NCBI RefSeq assembly: GCF_024599795.1
Contig: NZ_CP102246.1
Coordinates: forward strand, 2,170,001 to 2,234,000
DNA from: Enterobacter cloacae complex sp. R_G8
Lineage (GTDB): Bacteria > Pseudomonadota > Gammaproteobacteria > Enterobacterales > Enterobacteriaceae
Length of the DNA stretch: 64,000 nt
Reading direction: 5' to 3'
The first letter of the stretch is position 1. Each line of letters begins with the position of its first letter. Position numbers and translations under genes: made by a program. The notes beneath the pieces are model-generated. The model saw only the letters and a program-made list of their open reading frames with translations, did not search any database and had not been told where the DNA came from. Of the stretch, positions 18,261-29,475 are shown one piece after another.

Positions 18261-19946
18261 TTGAACAAGGTTTGGCTTAACCGTTATCCCGCAGATGTGC
18301 CTGCGGAGATCAATCCTGACCGTTATCAATCCCTGGTTGAATTATTTGAACACTCGGTAAGGCGTTACGCCGATCAGCCCGCGTTTATCAATATGGGTGA
18401 GGTGATGACGTTCCGTAAGCTTGAGGAGCGGAGTCGGGCGTTCGCGGCCTATTTGCAGGAAGGGCTGGGGCTGCAAAAAGGGGATCGCGTCGCGCTGATG
18501 ATGCCGAACCTGCTGCAATACCCGGTCGCATTGTTTGGTATCCTGCGGGCCGGGATGATTGTCGTCAACGTCAACCCGCTCTACACACCACGTGAACTGG
18601 AACATCAGCTGAACGACAGCGGCGCGGTCGCGATTGTGATCGTCTCGAACTTTGCCCACACGCTGGAGAAAGTGGTCGACAAAACCCAGGTGAAACACGT
18701 CATCCTGACGCGCATGGGGGATCAGCTCTCCACCGCCAAGGGCACGCTGGTTAACTTTGTCGTCAAATACATTAAACGTCTGGTACCGAAATACCATCTG
18801 CCAGATGCCATCTCCTTCCGCCGCGCGCTGCATGCCGGGTATCGTATGCAATACGTCAAACCGGAAGTGGTTTCAGAGGATCTTGCGTTCCTGCAGTACA
18901 CCGGGGGGACTACCGGGGTGGCCAAAGGCGCCATGCTGACTCACCGCAATATGCTGGCAAACCTTGAGCAGGTGAATGCGACCTACGGGCCGCTGCTGCA
19001 TCCGGGCAAGGAGGTGGTCATCACCGCGCTTCCGCTTTATCACATTTTTGCGCTGACTATGAACTGCCTGCTGTTTATTGAGCTGGGCGGTCAGAACGTG
19101 TTGATCACCAACCCACGCGACATTCCGGGGCTGGTTAAAGAGCTGGCGAAATACCCGTTCACCGCCATGACCGGGGTAAACACCCTGTTTAACGCGCTGC
19201 TCAACAACAAAGAGTTCCAGCAGCTTGATTTCTCTACGCTACACCTCTCTGCGGGCGGCGGAATGCCGGTTCAGCAGGCGGTGGCCGAGCGCTGGGTGAA
19301 ACTTACCGGCCAGTATTTACTTGAAGGCTATGGCCTGACCGAATGTGCCCCGCTGGTCAGCGTCAATCCGCACGATATCGACTACCACAGCGGCAGCATC
19401 GGCCTGCCGGTACCGTCGACGGAAGCCAAACTGGTGGATGATAACGACAACGAAGTCGCGCCGGGCGAGCCGGGTGAGCTGTGCGTCAGAGGGCCGCAGG
19501 TAATGCTGGGCTACTGGCAGCGTCCTGATGCCACTGACGAAATCATCAAAGACGGCTGGCTGCACACCGGTGATATCGCCGTGATGGATGAAGAGGGCTT
19601 CCTGCGCATTGTCGATCGTAAGAAAGACATGATCCTTGTCTCCGGATTTAACGTCTATCCGAATGAGATCGAAGATGTGGTGATGCAGCATAGCGGCGTG
19701 CTTGAAGTTGCCGCGGTTGGCGTACCTTCCGGCAGCAGCGGCGAGGCAGTGAAGATTTTTGTGGTGAAGAAAAACGCCTCTCTTACCGAGGAGGAGCTCA
19801 TCACGTTCTGCCGCCGTCAGCTCACCGGCTATAAAGTGCCGAAGCTGGTGGAGTTCCGCGATGAGCTGCCGAAATCAAACGTCGGGAAGATATTACGACG
19901 AGAATTACGTGACGAAGCCCGTGCCAAAGTGGACAATAAGGCCTGA
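18261..19946 (+). CDS. fadD: Long-chain fatty acid-CoA ligase FadD
   Basis: Membrane-associated acyl-CoA synthetase that activates imported fatty acids with ATP and CoA, committing them to beta-oxidation. The AMP-binding motif [11 protein letters not shown] lies near residue 213 and the FACS signature [17 protein letters not shown] near 430. The TTG at 18261 gives 561 aa, the E. coli length, and has AGAGGTG at good spacing; E. coli fadD also uses TTG. An in-frame ATG lies further upstream at 18228 but is unlikely. Confidence 0.96.
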   Translation: MNKVWLNRYPADVPAEINPDRYQSLVELFEHSVRRYADQPAFINMGEVMTFRKLEERSRAFAAYLQEGLGLQKGDRVALMMPNLLQYPVALFGILRAGMIVVNVNPLYTPRELEHQLNDSGAVAIVIVSNFAHTLEKVVDKTQVKHVILTRMGDQLSTAKGTLVNFVVKYIKRLVPKYHLPDAISFRRALHAGYRMQYVKPEVVSEDLAFLQYTGGTTGVAKGAMLTHRNMLANLEQVNATYGPLLHPGKEVVITALPLYHIFALTMNCLLFIELGGQNVLITNPRDIPGLVKELAKYPFTAMTGVNTLFNALLNNKEFQQLDFSTLHLSAGGGMPVQQAVAERWVKLTGQYLLEGYGLTECAPLVSVNPHDIDYHSGSIGLPVPSTEAKLVDDNDNEVAPGEPGELCVRGPQVMLGYWQRPDATDEIIKDGWLHTGDIAVMDEEGFLRIVDRKKDMILVSGFNVYPNEIEDVVMQHSGVLEVAAVGVPSGSSGEAVKIFVVKKNASLTEEELITFCRRQLTGYKVPKLVEFRDELPKSNVGKILRRELRDEARAKVDNKA

Positions 19947-19966
19947 GCTTCACGCTAATCGCCCAG

Positions 19967-19990
19967 ACGCCGGTTTAGCCGGCGTTTTTT
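19967..19990 (+). terminator. fadD terminator / rnd leader hairpin with U-run
   Basis: A 7-bp stem, ACGCCGG / CCGGCGT, with a five-base loop is followed by six T residues. It ends the fadD transcript and sits 27 bp before the rnd start. In E. coli a stem-loop and U-run in the rnd leader are known to be needed for efficient rnd translation, so the element may have two roles. Confidence 0.85.
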
Positions 19991-20017
19991 ATGGGCGCAA
20001 ACAAAAGAGAAACCGTT

Positions 20018-21145
20018 TTGAATTACCAGATGATCACGACCAACGACGAGCTGGCTTCGCTGTGCGAAGTGACGCGCGATTTTCCTGCCATCGCCCTGGA
20101 TACCGAGTTTGTCCGTACCCGGACGTATTATCCGCAGTTGGGTTTGATTCAGATGTACGACGGCAAACACGTGTCGCTGATTGACCCGCTCGGCATTACC
20201 GACTGGACGCCGATGCGTGACCTGCTGCTTGATACTGCGGTCACCAAATACCTGCACGCAGGCAGTGAAGATCTGGAAGTCTTTCTGAATACGTTTGGCA
20301 TCATGCCGCAGCCGCTGATTGATACGCAGATCCTCGCCGCGTTCAGCAATCGTCCGCTTTCATGGGGCTTTGCCGCCATGGTTGAGGAGTACACCGGCCT
20401 GACACTGGATAAAAGTGAATCCCGTACCGACTGGCTGGCGCGCCCGCTCACAGAGCGTCAGCTGGACTACGCTGCGGCAGACGTATTTTACCTCCTGCCT
20501 ATCGCCGGACAGCTCATGAAAGAGGCAGAAGCCTCCGGCTGGCTGCCCGCGGCACTGGATGAGTGCCGGATGACGCAGCAGCGTCGCCAGGAAATCGCTG
20601 ACCCGAAAGAGGCCTGGCGCGATATCAGCAATGCGTGGCAGCTGCGTACGCGTCAGCTGGCCTGCCTGCAACTGTTAGCCGACTGGCGCCTGCGTAAAGC
20701 GCGCGAACGCGATTTGGCCGTTAACTTTGTGGTACGCGAGGAACACCTCTGGGCGGTCGCACGCTATATGCCAGGCAGCATGGGCGAGCTGGACAGCATT
20801 GGGCTGTCAGGCAGCGAAATTCGTTTTCACGGAAAAACGCTGCTCGCGCTGGTGGCCAAAGCGCAGCAGATACCGGAGGACGAACTGCCAGAGCCGCTGC
20901 TGAATCTGATGGATATGCCAGGCTATCGCAAGGCGTTTAAGGATATCAAAGCGCTGGTGCAGGCTGTGGCGACAGAGAGCAAACTGAGTGCCGAACTGCT
21001 GGCATCGCGGCGTCAAATTAACCAGTTGCTGAACTGGCACTGGAAGCTGAAACCACAGAATGGCCTACCGGAAATGATGGCGGGCTGGCGCGGGGAATTG
21101 ATGGCCGATCGCCTGAATACGCTGCTGGAAGGGTATCCACGATAA
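20018..21145 (+). CDS. rnd: Ribonuclease D
   Basis: 3'-to-5' exoribonuclease that trims tRNA precursors and other small RNAs. The DEDDy active site is visible: ALDTEF (Asp28, Glu30), HAGSEDLEVF (Asp85) and the Tyr-x3-Asp in DYAAADVFYLL. A C-terminal HRDC region follows. The TTG at 20018 gives 375 aa, as in E. coli, which also uses UUG; the ATG at 19991 lies in the leader U-run region and is unlikely. The neighbour minE is the Salmonella-type arrangement. Confidence 0.95.
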   Translation: MNYQMITTNDELASLCEVTRDFPAIALDTEFVRTRTYYPQLGLIQMYDGKHVSLIDPLGITDWTPMRDLLLDTAVTKYLHAGSEDLEVFLNTFGIMPQPLIDTQILAAFSNRPLSWGFAAMVEEYTGLTLDKSESRTDWLARPLTERQLDYAAADVFYLLPIAGQLMKEAEASGWLPAALDECRMTQQRRQEIADPKEAWRDISNAWQLRTRQLACLQLLADWRLRKARERDLAVNFVVREEHLWAVARYMPGSMGELDSIGLSGSEIRFHGKTLLALVAKAQQIPEDELPEPLLNLMDMPGYRKAFKDIKALVQAVATESKLSAELLASRRQINQLLNWHWKLKPQNGLPEMMAGWRGELMADRLNTLLEGYPR

Positions 21146-21150
21146 TAAAT

Positions 21151-21172
21151 ATGCCGGGAATATACCCGGCAT
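21151..21172. terminator. Bidirectional hairpin between rnd and minE
   Basis: Perfect inverted repeat ATGCCGGG-N6-CCCGGCAT just after the rnd stop, with only a short T run. It could serve as a weak terminator for rnd. Confidence 0.45.
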
Positions 21173-21176
21173 ATTT

Positions 21177-21203
21177 CCCCGGTGGCGCTGCGCTTACCGG
21201 GGC
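21177..21203. repeat. REP palindrome (rnd-minE gap)
   Basis: CCCCGGT...ACCGGGG enclosing GGCGCTGCGCTT is a typical enterobacterial REP/PU unit, placed between the convergent ends of rnd and minE. Confidence 0.75.
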
Positions 21204-21218
21204 TACAAAATCAAAAAA

Positions 21219-21488
21219 CTACGGACGCGACTCTTCCGCTTCCGGGAGCGTCACGTTCAGCTCCAGAATCGAAATATCCCCGTCTTTTTGCTCCAGCTGC
21301 ACGGTGACCATCTCCGGGTCAATCTGCACATACTTACAGATCACTTCCAGGATGTCCTTACGCAGCTGCGGCAGGTAGTGAGGCTCGGCGTCGCTACGAC
21401 GACGCTCCGCAACGATGATTTGCAGACGTTCTTTTGCGATGTTGGCGGTGTTCTTTTTCCGCGAGAGAAAAAAGTCCAGTAATGCCAT
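21219..21488 (-). CDS. minE: Cell division topological specificity factor MinE
   Basis: An 89-aa partner of MinD that stimulates its ATPase and drives the pole-to-pole oscillation placing the division site at midcell. The N-terminal membrane-targeting segment [12 protein letters not shown], the MinD-interaction helix (about 13-35) and the C-terminal dimerisation domain are all present. It is the last gene of minCDE, with four bases between the minD stop and its start. Confidence 0.97.
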   Translation of the reverse strand: MALLDFFLSRKKNTANIAKERLQIIVAERRRSDAEPHYLPQLRKDILEVICKYVQIDPEMVTVQLEQKDGDISILELNVTLPEAEESRP

Positions 21489-21491
21489 AAC

Positions 21492-22304
21492 TTATCCTCC
21501 GAACAGGCGTTTGAGGAAACCTTTCTTCTCTTCTTCAATGAAGCGGAAAGGACGTTCTTCTCCCAGCAGACGGTCAACGGTATCCGCGTAGGCTTTACCG
21601 GCATCTGCCATCGTATCCAGAATCACTGGCTCGCCCTGGTTAGAGGCGCGCAGCACGGACTGGTCTTCCGGGATCACGCCCACCAGTTTGATGCGCAGGA
21701 TCTCCAGCACGTCTTCCATGCTCAGCATGTCACCTTTGTTCACGCGGCCCGGGTTATAGCGGGTCAGCAGCAGGTGCTCTTTAATCGGATCTTCGCCATT
21801 TTCCGCACGACGGGATTTGGAGGCGAGGATCCCGAGAATTCGGTCAGAGTCACGGACGGATGACACTTCAGGGTTGGTGGTGATGATCGCTTCATCAGCG
21901 AAGTAGAGCGCCATCAGGGCACCGGTTTCGATACCGGCAGGGGAGTCGCAGACGATGAAGTCGAACTCCATTTTTTTCAGCTCATCGAGCACCTTTTCTA
22001 CACCTTCACGGGTCAGGGCGTCTTTGTCACGCGTCTGCGAGGCCGGAAGGATGTAAAGGTTCTCGGTGCGCTTATCTTTAATCAGCGCCTGGTTAAGGGT
22101 GGCATCGCCCTGAATCACGTTTACGAAGTCATACACGACGCGACGTTCACAACCCATGATCAGGTCGAGGTTACGCAGACCGATATCGAAATCGATAACG
22201 ACGGTTTTCTTTCCCTTCTGGGCCAAACCAGTAGCGATGGCCGCGCTGGAGGTGGTCTTGCCAACGCCTCCTTTACCCGAAGTAACAACAATAATGCGTG
22301 CCAT
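21492..22304 (-). CDS. minD: Septum site-determining ATPase MinD
   Basis: Deviant-Walker ParA-type ATPase of 270 aa. The P-loop is GKGGVGKTT (10-18). The C-terminal amphipathic membrane-targeting helix is visible as EEKKGFLKRLFGG. It recruits MinC to the membrane and is displaced by MinE. It is the middle gene of minCDE. Confidence 0.98.
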   Translation of the reverse strand: MARIIVVTSGKGGVGKTTSSAAIATGLAQKGKKTVVIDFDIGLRNLDLIMGCERRVVYDFVNVIQGDATLNQALIKDKRTENLYILPASQTRDKDALTREGVEKVLDELKKMEFDFIVCDSPAGIETGALMALYFADEAIITTNPEVSSVRDSDRILGILASKSRRAENGEDPIKEHLLLTRYNPGRVNKGDMLSMEDVLEILRIKLVGVIPEDQSVLRASNQGEPVILDTMADAGKAYADTVDRLLGEERPFRFIEEEKKGFLKRLFGG

Positions 22305-22327
22305 AGAAATTCCTTGTTAAAAAGGGA

Positions 22328-23434
<1,107 letters not shown>

Positions 23435-23481
23435 TCCCGGTTGCTTAAGGACACAACACACCAACCGTTTAGGGGTCGATC

Positions 23482-24141
23482 ATGTATCAACATCATAACT
23501 GGCAGGGTGCATTACTGGATTATCCCGTCAGCAAAGTGGTTTGCGTGGGCAGCAACTATGCGAAACATATTCAGGAGATGGGCAGCGCGACGCCAGAAGA
23601 GCCCGTGTTGTTCATTAAGCCAGAAACCGCGCTTTGCGATATCCGCCAGCCGCTGGCGCTGCCGCAGGGGCTGGGTTCGGTGCATCATGAAGTGGAGCTG
23701 GCGGTGCTGATTGGCGCGACGCTGCGCCAGGCCTCCGAAGAGCATGTGCAAAAAGCCATCGCCGGTTACGGCGTGGCGCTGGATCTGACGCTGCGTGAGG
23801 TACAGGGCAAGCTGAAGAAAGCAGGTCAGCCGTGGGAAAAAGCCAAAGGCTTTGATAATGCCTGCCCGATCTCGGGCTTTATTCCGGTCGGTGAGTTTAC
23901 TGGCGATCCACAGAACACGCCTCTCAGCCTGAAAGTGAACGGTGAGATCCGCCAGCAGGGCACCACGGCAGACATGATCCACAAGATCGTGCCGCTGATT
24001 GCCTATATGAGCCGCTTCTTTACCCTGAAACCGGGTGATGTGATCCTGACCGGTACGCCAGAAGGTGTCGGTCCCCTCAACGGTGGTGATGAGCTGGAGG
24101 TGAGTTTTAACGGCCTCTCGCTGAAAACCCGCGTGCTGTAA
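23482..24141 (+). CDS. ycgM: Fumarylacetoacetate hydrolase-family protein YcgM
   Basis: A 219-aa FAH-superfamily enzyme with the metal-binding acidic signature HHEVELAVLIG near residue 72 and the C-terminal GDVILTGTPEGVGPL motif. Relatives are acylpyruvases or oxaloacetate tautomerase/decarboxylases. The physiological substrate in this organism cannot be read from sequence. It lies between ycgL and ycgN on the same strand. A stem-loop (TTTTGCCGCC / GGCGGCAAAA, 24147-24171) follows the stop. Confidence 0.92.
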   Translation: MYQHHNWQGALLDYPVSKVVCVGSNYAKHIQEMGSATPEEPVLFIKPETALCDIRQPLALPQGLGSVHHEVELAVLIGATLRQASEEHVQKAIAGYGVALDLTLREVQGKLKKAGQPWEKAKGFDNACPISGFIPVGEFTGDPQNTPLSLKVNGEIRQQGTTADMIHKIVPLIAYMSRFFTLKPGDVILTGTPEGVGPLNGGDELEVSFNGLSLKTRVL

Positions 24142-24146
24142 ACGCA

Positions 24147-24171
24147 TTTTGCCGCCTTCAGGGCGGCAAAA
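24147..24171. terminator. Stem-loop between ycgM and ycgN
   Basis: A perfect 10-bp inverted repeat, TTTTGCCGCC / GGCGGCAAAA, has a five-base loop. There is no T tail beyond the stem, so termination strength is uncertain. Confidence 0.45.
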
Positions 24172-24232
24172 CTTGCATCAACGTGCCAGACTCGTTATAA
24201 GGTGCGCTTTCTTTTGACGTGTGGACATCCTG

Positions 24233-24673
24233 ATGAACGACATCCCTTTCTGGCAACGCAAAACTCTCGACGAAATGACAGACGTGGAGTGGGAGTCGTT
24301 ATGTGACGGCTGCGGGCAGTGCTGCCTGCATAAGCTGATGGATGAAGACACTGACGAAATCTATTTCACCAACGTTGCCTGTAAGCAGTTAAACATTAAA
24401 ACCTGCCAGTGCCGCAACTACGAGCGCCGCTTCGAGTTTGAGCCGGACTGCATTAAGTTAACCCGTGAGAACCTGCCGACGTTTGAATGGCTGCCGCATA
24501 CCTGCGCGTATCGCCTGCTGGCGGAAGGGAAAGATCTGCCGACATGGCACCCCTTGCTGACCGGCTCTAAAGCGGCCATGCACGGCGAGCGTATCTCGGT
24601 ACGCCACATCGCGGTGAAAGAGTCTGAGGTGCGGGATTGGGAAGACCAGATTATGAATCACCCGACCCGATGA
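24233..24673 (+). CDS. ycgN: UPF0260 cysteine-cluster protein YcgN
   Basis: A 146-aa cytosolic protein with eight conserved cysteines grouped as CDGCGQCC near the N-terminus and [11 protein letters not shown] plus a later Cys, which suggests a metal or Fe-S site (zinc/iron-chelating CxxCxxCC family). The function is unproven. I chose the ATG at 24233 because GTGGA lies at good spacing; the GTG at 24221 lacks a ribosome site. A terminator follows. Confidence 0.9.
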   Translation: MNDIPFWQRKTLDEMTDVEWESLCDGCGQCCLHKLMDEDTDEIYFTNVACKQLNIKTCQCRNYERRFEFEPDCIKLTRENLPTFEWLPHTCAYRLLAEGKDLPTWHPLLTGSKAAMHGERISVRHIAVKESEVRDWEDQIMNHPTR

Positions 24674-24678
24674 TAGAG

Positions 24679-24706
24679 AAAAACCCGCCGAGGCGGGTTT
24701 TTATTG
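24679..24706 (+). terminator. Rho-independent terminator after ycgN
   Basis: AAAACCCGC-CGAG-GCGGGTTTTT, a G/C-rich hairpin with a T run, placed 6 bp after the ycgN stop. Confidence 0.9.
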
Positions 24707-24720
24707 TTGTGCGGCCTGAT

Positions 24721-24754
24721 GCCCTCACCCCAACTCTCTCCAACGGGAGAGGGC
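24721..24754. repeat. Intergenic palindromic repeat
   Basis: GCCCTC...GAGGGC with an inner TCTCTCC / GGGAGA resembles a dispersed intergenic palindrome seen in Enterobacter-like genomes. It lies between the convergent terminators of ycgN and dsbB. Confidence 0.5.
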
Positions 24755-24763
24755 GCAAAAACT

Positions 24764-24790
24764 AAAAACGGCAACTCTCGTTGCCGTTTT
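24764..24790 (-). terminator. Rho-independent terminator after dsbB
   Basis: A perfect 11-bp stem, AAAACGGCAAC / GTTGCCGTTTT, has a four-base loop and a T run on the minus strand, 5 bp beyond the dsbB stop. Confidence 0.88.
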
Positions 24791-24794
24791 GCTT

Positions 24795-25325
24795 TTATCT
24801 TCCGAACAGATCGCGTTTCTTCGGCTTAAACGGCTGAGCAATCAGCACCAGCAGTGCCACAACGAAGTAGGCAACAAAAATACCCACCAGCCACTGCGGC
24901 ATCTCCAGCGTCAGGAATTCCCACTGACGCACAGAGCAGTCACCGGATGCGACAAACACCTGCGGCAGCCATTTGTCCAGCGGCAACCAGCTCGGGAAGC
25001 GGGCGGCGAAATCACAGGTCATAAACGGTGATGGATGTAGCTGCATCATAGTGTGCTGCCAGGAAAGCTCAATCCCTTTCCAGGCGCTGTACAGCCAGAC
25101 AGCGATAGCGGCATACCGGAGCGGTGTTTTAGGTGCAATCGCACCCAACAGACCGGCGCCCATGATGCCGAACAGCGCACAGCGCTCATAGATACAGAGT
25201 ACGCAGGGTTTTAGCCCCATCACATGCTGGAACCACAGCGCGACCATTTCCAGCGCAAAGGCGGTCAGGGCCATTAACAACCACGCTCCGCGACCGCGGG
25301 AGCACTGGTTTAAAAATCTCAACAT
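24795..25325 (-). CDS. dsbB: Disulfide bond formation protein DsbB
   Basis: Inner-membrane quinone reductase that reoxidises periplasmic DsbA. It has four transmembrane helices. The redox pairs Cys41/Cys44 (KPCVLC) and Cys104/Cys130 are in the two periplasmic loops. At 176 aa it equals E. coli DsbB. The ATG at 25325 has GGGAA six bases upstream; the ATG at 25331 would place the ribosome site too close. Confidence 0.97.
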   Translation of the reverse strand: MLRFLNQCSRGRGAWLLMALTAFALEMVALWFQHVMGLKPCVLCIYERCALFGIMGAGLLGAIAPKTPLRYAAIAVWLYSAWKGIELSWQHTMMQLHPSPFMTCDFAARFPSWLPLDKWLPQVFVASGDCSVRQWEFLTLEMPQWLVGIFVAYFVVALLVLIAQPFKPKKRDLFGR

Positions 25326-25371
25326 AATCATTTCCCTGGAACATGCTTAGAAAGCGCAGTGTAAACGAATT

Positions 25372-26910
25372 TTAATGCGCCGCAAGTATACCCGCTTGTA
25401 TCAGCCATTGCGTACAGGGAATGAGGGTAATTTTGACGCAAAGCAATCCCACAAGCGTAAGCACCAGCGTATAGGGCAGCGCCATCCACACCATTCTTCC
25501 ATAAGAAAGACGTATGAGTGGCGCGAGGGCAGAGGTCAGCAGGAACAGGAAAGCGGCCTGTCCGTTTGGCGTCGCCACTGACGGCAGGTTGGTGCCGGTA
25601 TTAATGGCCACCGCCAGCAGCTCGAACTGGCCGGCGTTGATAATGCCTTCTTCCATCGCGGCTTTGGCTTCGTTGATGTAGACCGTGCCGACAAAGACGT
25701 TGTCGGAGATGGACGACAGCAGGCCGTTGAACAGATAGAAGAGCGTCAGCTGGGCGTCGGGCGCCGCCTGGAGTACAAAAGTAATAATCGGGGCGAACAG
25801 GTGTTGGTCGATAATCACCGCCACCACCGCAAAGAAGACCGCCAGCAATGCGGTAAACGGCAGGGCTTCGGTAAAGGCTTTACCGATCGCATGCTCGTCC
25901 GTTACCCCGCTAAAGGTCGTCGCAAGAATAATGACTGAGAGACCAATCAATCCGACTTCAGCAAGATGCAATGCCAGCGCGGCGATAAGCCAGATACCGA
26001 TGATGCCCTGCGCAATCAGACGTAGCGTCTCCTGACGCGTGCGCTGCGTACGGTTCTGCTCGTCAAATTTATGCAGCTCCTGGCGAACCGGCTCAGGCAA
26101 CTGCGCACCGTAGCCGAAGACGTTGAATTTCTCGACCAGAATGCAGGTTGCTAGCCCGCAGACGAACACGGGCACGCTGACCGGGGCCATGCGCAGGAAA
26201 AACTCGCCGAAATGCCACTCAGCGGCTTTGGCGATGATCAGGTTTTGCGGCTCACCTACCATGGTCATCACGCCACCTAATGCGGTACCGACGCCCGCAT
26301 GCATCATCAGGCTGCGCAGAAACGCGCGGAACTGTTCCAGCACCTCACGGTTATGCGCTTCGACGTGACTGTCGTCCTGCAAGTCTTCGCCCGGACGGGA
26401 CGAGGCCACGCGGTGATAAATGCCATAAAACCCGACCGCGACACTGATGACCACCGCCACGACGGTCAGCGCATCCAGGAAGGCCGAAAGAAATGCGGCA
26501 GCAAGGCAGAACGCCAGCGACAGCACCGTTTTAGACGGAATGCTGAGCAACAGGCGGGTGAAGATAAACAGCAGCAGCTGTTTCATAAAGTAGATACCGG
26601 CCACCATGAAGATCAGCAGCAGCAGCACTTCAAGATTGGAAGCCAGCTCTGCTTTGACATGCTCTGCGCTCGTCATGCCGATAACCACGGCTTCAAAAGC
26701 CAGCAAACCGCCTGGTAGCAGGGGATAGCATTTCAGCGCCATGGCCAGGGTGAAGATAAACTCCGCCACCAGCAGCCAGCCGGCGACGAACGGAGAGACA
26801 CTAAAAATAATAGGGTTAACAATCAGGAAAACCAGAAGTATCAGTTTGTACCAGTCAGGAGACTGGCCTAAAAAATTGCGCCACAGCGCGCGTCCAAAAG
26901 AAATTTCCAC
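25372..26910 (-). CDS. nhaB: Na+/H+ antiporter NhaB
   Basis: Electrogenic sodium/proton antiporter of the inner membrane, 512 aa with about twelve hydrophobic segments. It matches E. coli NhaB nearly throughout, including [19 protein letters not shown] and [20 protein letters not shown]. It starts at GTG (26910). It is divergent from fadR with a 201-bp shared gap. Confidence 0.97.
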   Translation of the reverse strand: MEISFGRALWRNFLGQSPDWYKLILLVFLIVNPIIFSVSPFVAGWLLVAEFIFTLAMALKCYPLLPGGLLAFEAVVIGMTSAEHVKAELASNLEVLLLLIFMVAGIYFMKQLLLFIFTRLLLSIPSKTVLSLAFCLAAAFLSAFLDALTVVAVVISVAVGFYGIYHRVASSRPGEDLQDDSHVEAHNREVLEQFRAFLRSLMMHAGVGTALGGVMTMVGEPQNLIIAKAAEWHFGEFFLRMAPVSVPVFVCGLATCILVEKFNVFGYGAQLPEPVRQELHKFDEQNRTQRTRQETLRLIAQGIIGIWLIAALALHLAEVGLIGLSVIILATTFSGVTDEHAIGKAFTEALPFTALLAVFFAVVAVIIDQHLFAPIITFVLQAAPDAQLTLFYLFNGLLSSISDNVFVGTVYINEAKAAMEEGIINAGQFELLAVAINTGTNLPSVATPNGQAAFLFLLTSALAPLIRLSYGRMVWMALPYTLVLTLVGLLCVKITLIPCTQWLIQAGILAAH

Positions 26911-27060
26911 AACAGACGTCCTTCCCCGTCAGGTAAAACAAAACATCAGTATACGCAAAAATCGTGGCCGGGAGGCGGATAAGACTGCAGTGTAAATTTC
27001 ACAAAAATAAAACAGCGATCCCTCTTTTCTCTCTTTCACGCGCTACCTGCCTCTGCGTGC

Positions 27061-27077
27061 CTCTGGTATGATGAGTG
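27061..27077. promoter_or_regulatory. FadR-like site at the fadR promoter
   Basis: CTGGTATGATGAGT at 27063-27076 fits the FadR operator core and contains TATGAT, a plausible -10 hexamer for fadR. The site therefore overlaps the likely promoter. This is an assignment by eye. Confidence 0.4.
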
Positions 27078-27111
27078 CAATTTGCAAAAGCTGTGTAATG
27101 GAAATCTCACT

Positions 27112-27831
27112 ATGGTCATTAAGGCGCAGAGCCCGGCGGGTTTCGCGGAAGAGTACATCATTGAAAGCATCTGGAATAATCGCTTCCCTGCGGGATCCAT
27201 TCTTCCGGCTGAACGCGAACTCTCTGAACTGATTGGCGTCACTCGCACCACGCTGCGTGAAGTGCTTCAGCGACTGGCGCGCGATGGCTGGTTGACGATC
27301 CAGCACGGTAAGCCAACGAAAGTAAACAACTTCTGGGAAACCTCCGGGTTGAACATTCTTGAAACGCTGGCGCGCCTCGATCATGAAAGCGTGCCGCAGT
27401 TGATTGATAATCTGCTCTCGGTGCGTACCAACATTGCGACAATCTTTATTCGTACCGCTTTTCGTCAGCATCCGGAAGATGCGCTGCAGGTGCTCGCCAG
27501 CGCAAACGAAGTGGAAGATCACGCGGATGCCTTTGCCACGCTCGATTACAACGTCTTCCGCGGACTGGCGTTTGCCTCCGGTAACCCGGTGTACGGTCTG
27601 ATCCTGAACGGCATGAAAGGGCTGTATACCCGTATTGGTCGCCACTACTTTGCCAACCCTGAAGCGCGCAGTCTGGCGCTGGGCTTCTACCATAAGCTCA
27701 GCAAACTCTGTACCGAAGGCCTGCACGATCAGGTGTATGAAACGGTTCGCCGCTACGGCCATGATTCCGGTGAAATCTGGCACCGGATGCAGAAAACACT
27801 GCCGGGCGATTTAGCGATTCAGAGTCGCTGA
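27112..27831 (+). CDS. fadR: Fatty acid metabolism regulator FadR
   Basis: GntR-family repressor of fad genes and activator of fabA/fabB; long-chain acyl-CoA releases it from DNA. The N-terminal winged helix (about 10-75, with [17 protein letters not shown] as the recognition region) is followed by an all-helical acyl-CoA-binding domain. The ATG at 27112 gives 239 aa, the E. coli length. A FadR site lies before fadD in this window and a FadR-like site at its own promoter. Confidence 0.97.
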   Translation: MVIKAQSPAGFAEEYIIESIWNNRFPAGSILPAERELSELIGVTRTTLREVLQRLARDGWLTIQHGKPTKVNNFWETSGLNILETLARLDHESVPQLIDNLLSVRTNIATIFIRTAFRQHPEDALQVLASANEVEDHADAFATLDYNVFRGLAFASGNPVYGLILNGMKGLYTRIGRHYFANPEARSLALGFYHKLSKLCTEGLHDQVYETVRRYGHDSGEIWHRMQKTLPGDLAIQSR

Positions 27832-27834
27832 AAT

Positions 27835-27862
27835 AAAAAACCTCTCAGGTGAGAGGTTTTTT
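27835..27862 (+). terminator. Rho-independent terminator after fadR
   Basis: AAAAAACCTCTC-AGGT-GAGAGGTTTTTTTT, a 12-bp stem with a long T run, starting three bases after the fadR stop. Confidence 0.95.
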
Positions 27863-27865
27863 TTC

Positions 27866-27934
27866 GCCCGGTGGTGCTTCGCTTACCGGGCCTACAAAAC
27901 CCGTAGGCCGGGTAAGGCGTAGCCGCCACCCGGC
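27866..27934. repeat. BIME: two inverted REP units (fadR-ycgB gap)
   Basis: Two REP palindromes face each other: GCCCGGTGGTGCTTCGCTTACCGGGC form at 27866-27895 and the GCCGGGTAAGGCG...CCACCCGGC form at 27903-27934. Both lie between the convergent ends of fadR and ycgB. Confidence 0.85.
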
Positions 27935-27942
27935 AAACAACA

Positions 27943-29475
27943 TTACAGCGTATTCAACCGCGCCGGGCAACGTTCCAGCAGCTCCACGCTGCCATCTTCA
28001 TTCTGCTGCTCCAGCAGCACATCAAAGCCCCACAGGCGATGCACATGCTTCAGCACCTCTTTGCGGCCTTTGTCCAGCGGCGCCCGGTTATGCGGAATAT
28101 AGCGCAGCGTCAGGGAACGATCGCCGCGTAAATCCACATTCCAGACCTGAATATTGGGTTCAAGGTTGCTCAGGTTGTACTGGGAGGAGAGGCGAGAGCG
28201 GATCTCACGGTAGCCTTCCTCGTTATGGATCGCCGAAATCTCCAGGTAGTTATTGCGGTCATCGTCCAGCACGGTGAAGAAGCGGAAATCACGCATAATC
28301 TTCGGCGACATAAACTGGCTGATGAAGCTCTCATCCTTAAAGTCACGCATCGCGAAATGCAGCGTTTCCAGCCAGTCAGAGCCGGCGATGTCCGGGAACC
28401 AGTACTTATCTTCTTCCGTTGGCGACTGGCAGATGCGTTTAATGTCCTGGAACATTGCAAAGCCAAGCGCATACGGGTTTATGCCGCTATACCATGGGCT
28501 GTTGTAAGGCGGCTGGAACACCACGTTCGTATGGCTGTGCAGGAACTCCATCATGAACCGCTCGGTGACTTTCCCTTCGTCATACAGATGGTTAAGAATG
28601 GTGTAATGCCAGAAAGTCGCCCAGCCTTCGTTCATCACCTGGGTCTGTTTCTGCGGATAGAAATACTGGCTGACCTTACGCACGATGCGCAGGATCTCAC
28701 GCTGCCATGGCTCCAGCAGCGGCGCGTTTTTCTCCATAAAATAGAGCAGATTTTCCTGCGGCTCAGACGGGTAGCGACGCGCTTCAGCAACCGCTTTCTC
28801 TTCTTCACGTTTCGGCAGGGTGCGCCACAGCATATTTACCTGGCTTTGCAGATACTCTTCGCGGCTTTTCTGCCGCGCTTTCTCCTCCTGCAGGGAGATT
28901 TTCTGCGGACGTTTGTAACGATCAACGCCGTAGTTCATCAGCGCGTGACAGGAGTCGAGCAGTTTCTCCACTTCGTCCACGCCGTAGCGCTCTTCGCAGT
29001 CGGTAATGTACTTACGCGCGAAGATCAGGTAATCGACAATCGAGCTGGCATCGGTCCAGCTGCGGAACAGGTAATTATTCTTGAAGAACGAGTTATGCCC
29101 GTAGCAGGCATGCGCCATCACCAGCGCCTGCATGGTTATGGTGTTCTCTTCCATCAGGTAGGCGATACACGGGTTGGAGTTGATCACTATCTCATACGCA
29201 AGACCCTGCTGGCCGTGCTTATATAAACGCTCCGTTTCAATGAATTTTTTACCAAACGACCAGTGCGGATAGTTAATCGGCATCCCGACGCTGGAGTAGG
29301 CGTCCATCATCTGCTCGGACGTAATGACTTCAATCTGATGGGGATAGGTATCCAGACGATACAGTTTTGCCACCCGATCGATTTCGGCGAGATAGACATC
29401 CAGCAACTCGAAGGTCCAGTCGGGTCCATCGCTCAGACGTGTGTTGTCCTTGTTCAGGGAATCAATAGTAGCCAT
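27943..29475 (-). CDS. ycgB: SpoVR family protein YcgB
   Basis: A 510-aa cytosolic protein of the SpoVR family, collinear with E. coli YcgB. It has the conserved HACYGHNSFFKNNYLF and NEGWATFWHYTILNHLYDEG blocks, whose His/Glu pattern suggests a metal site. In E. coli it is RpoS-dependent and is often linked with yeaG/yeaH, which are not in this window. The biochemical role is unknown. It is divergent from dadA across a 320-bp gap. Confidence 0.93.
   Translation of the reverse strand: MATIDSLNKDNTRLSDGPDWTFELLDVYLAEIDRVAKLYRLDTYPHQIEVITSEQMMDAYSSVGMPINYPHWSFGKKFIETERLYKHGQQGLAYEIVINSNPCIAYLMEENTITMQALVMAHACYGHNSFFKNNYLFRSWTDASSIVDYLIFARKYITDCEERYGVDEVEKLLDSCHALMNYGVDRYKRPQKISLQEEKARQKSREEYLQSQVNMLWRTLPKREEEKAVAEARRYPSEPQENLLYFMEKNAPLLEPWQREILRIVRKVSQYFYPQKQTQVMNEGWATFWHYTILNHLYDEGKVTERFMMEFLHSHTNVVFQPPYNSPWYSGINPYALGFAMFQDIKRICQSPTEEDKYWFPDIAGSDWLETLHFAMRDFKDESFISQFMSPKIMRDFRFFTVLDDDRNNYLEISAIHNEEGYREIRSRLSSQYNLSNLEPNIQVWNVDLRGDRSLTLRYIPHNRAPLDKGRKEVLKHVHRLWGFDVLLEQQNEDGSVELLERCPARLNTL

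Noticed and set aside
27866..27934. Considered as a CRISPR or phage attachment repeat
   Set aside because: It is a standard REP pair; there are no regularly spaced direct repeats, spacers or integrase.
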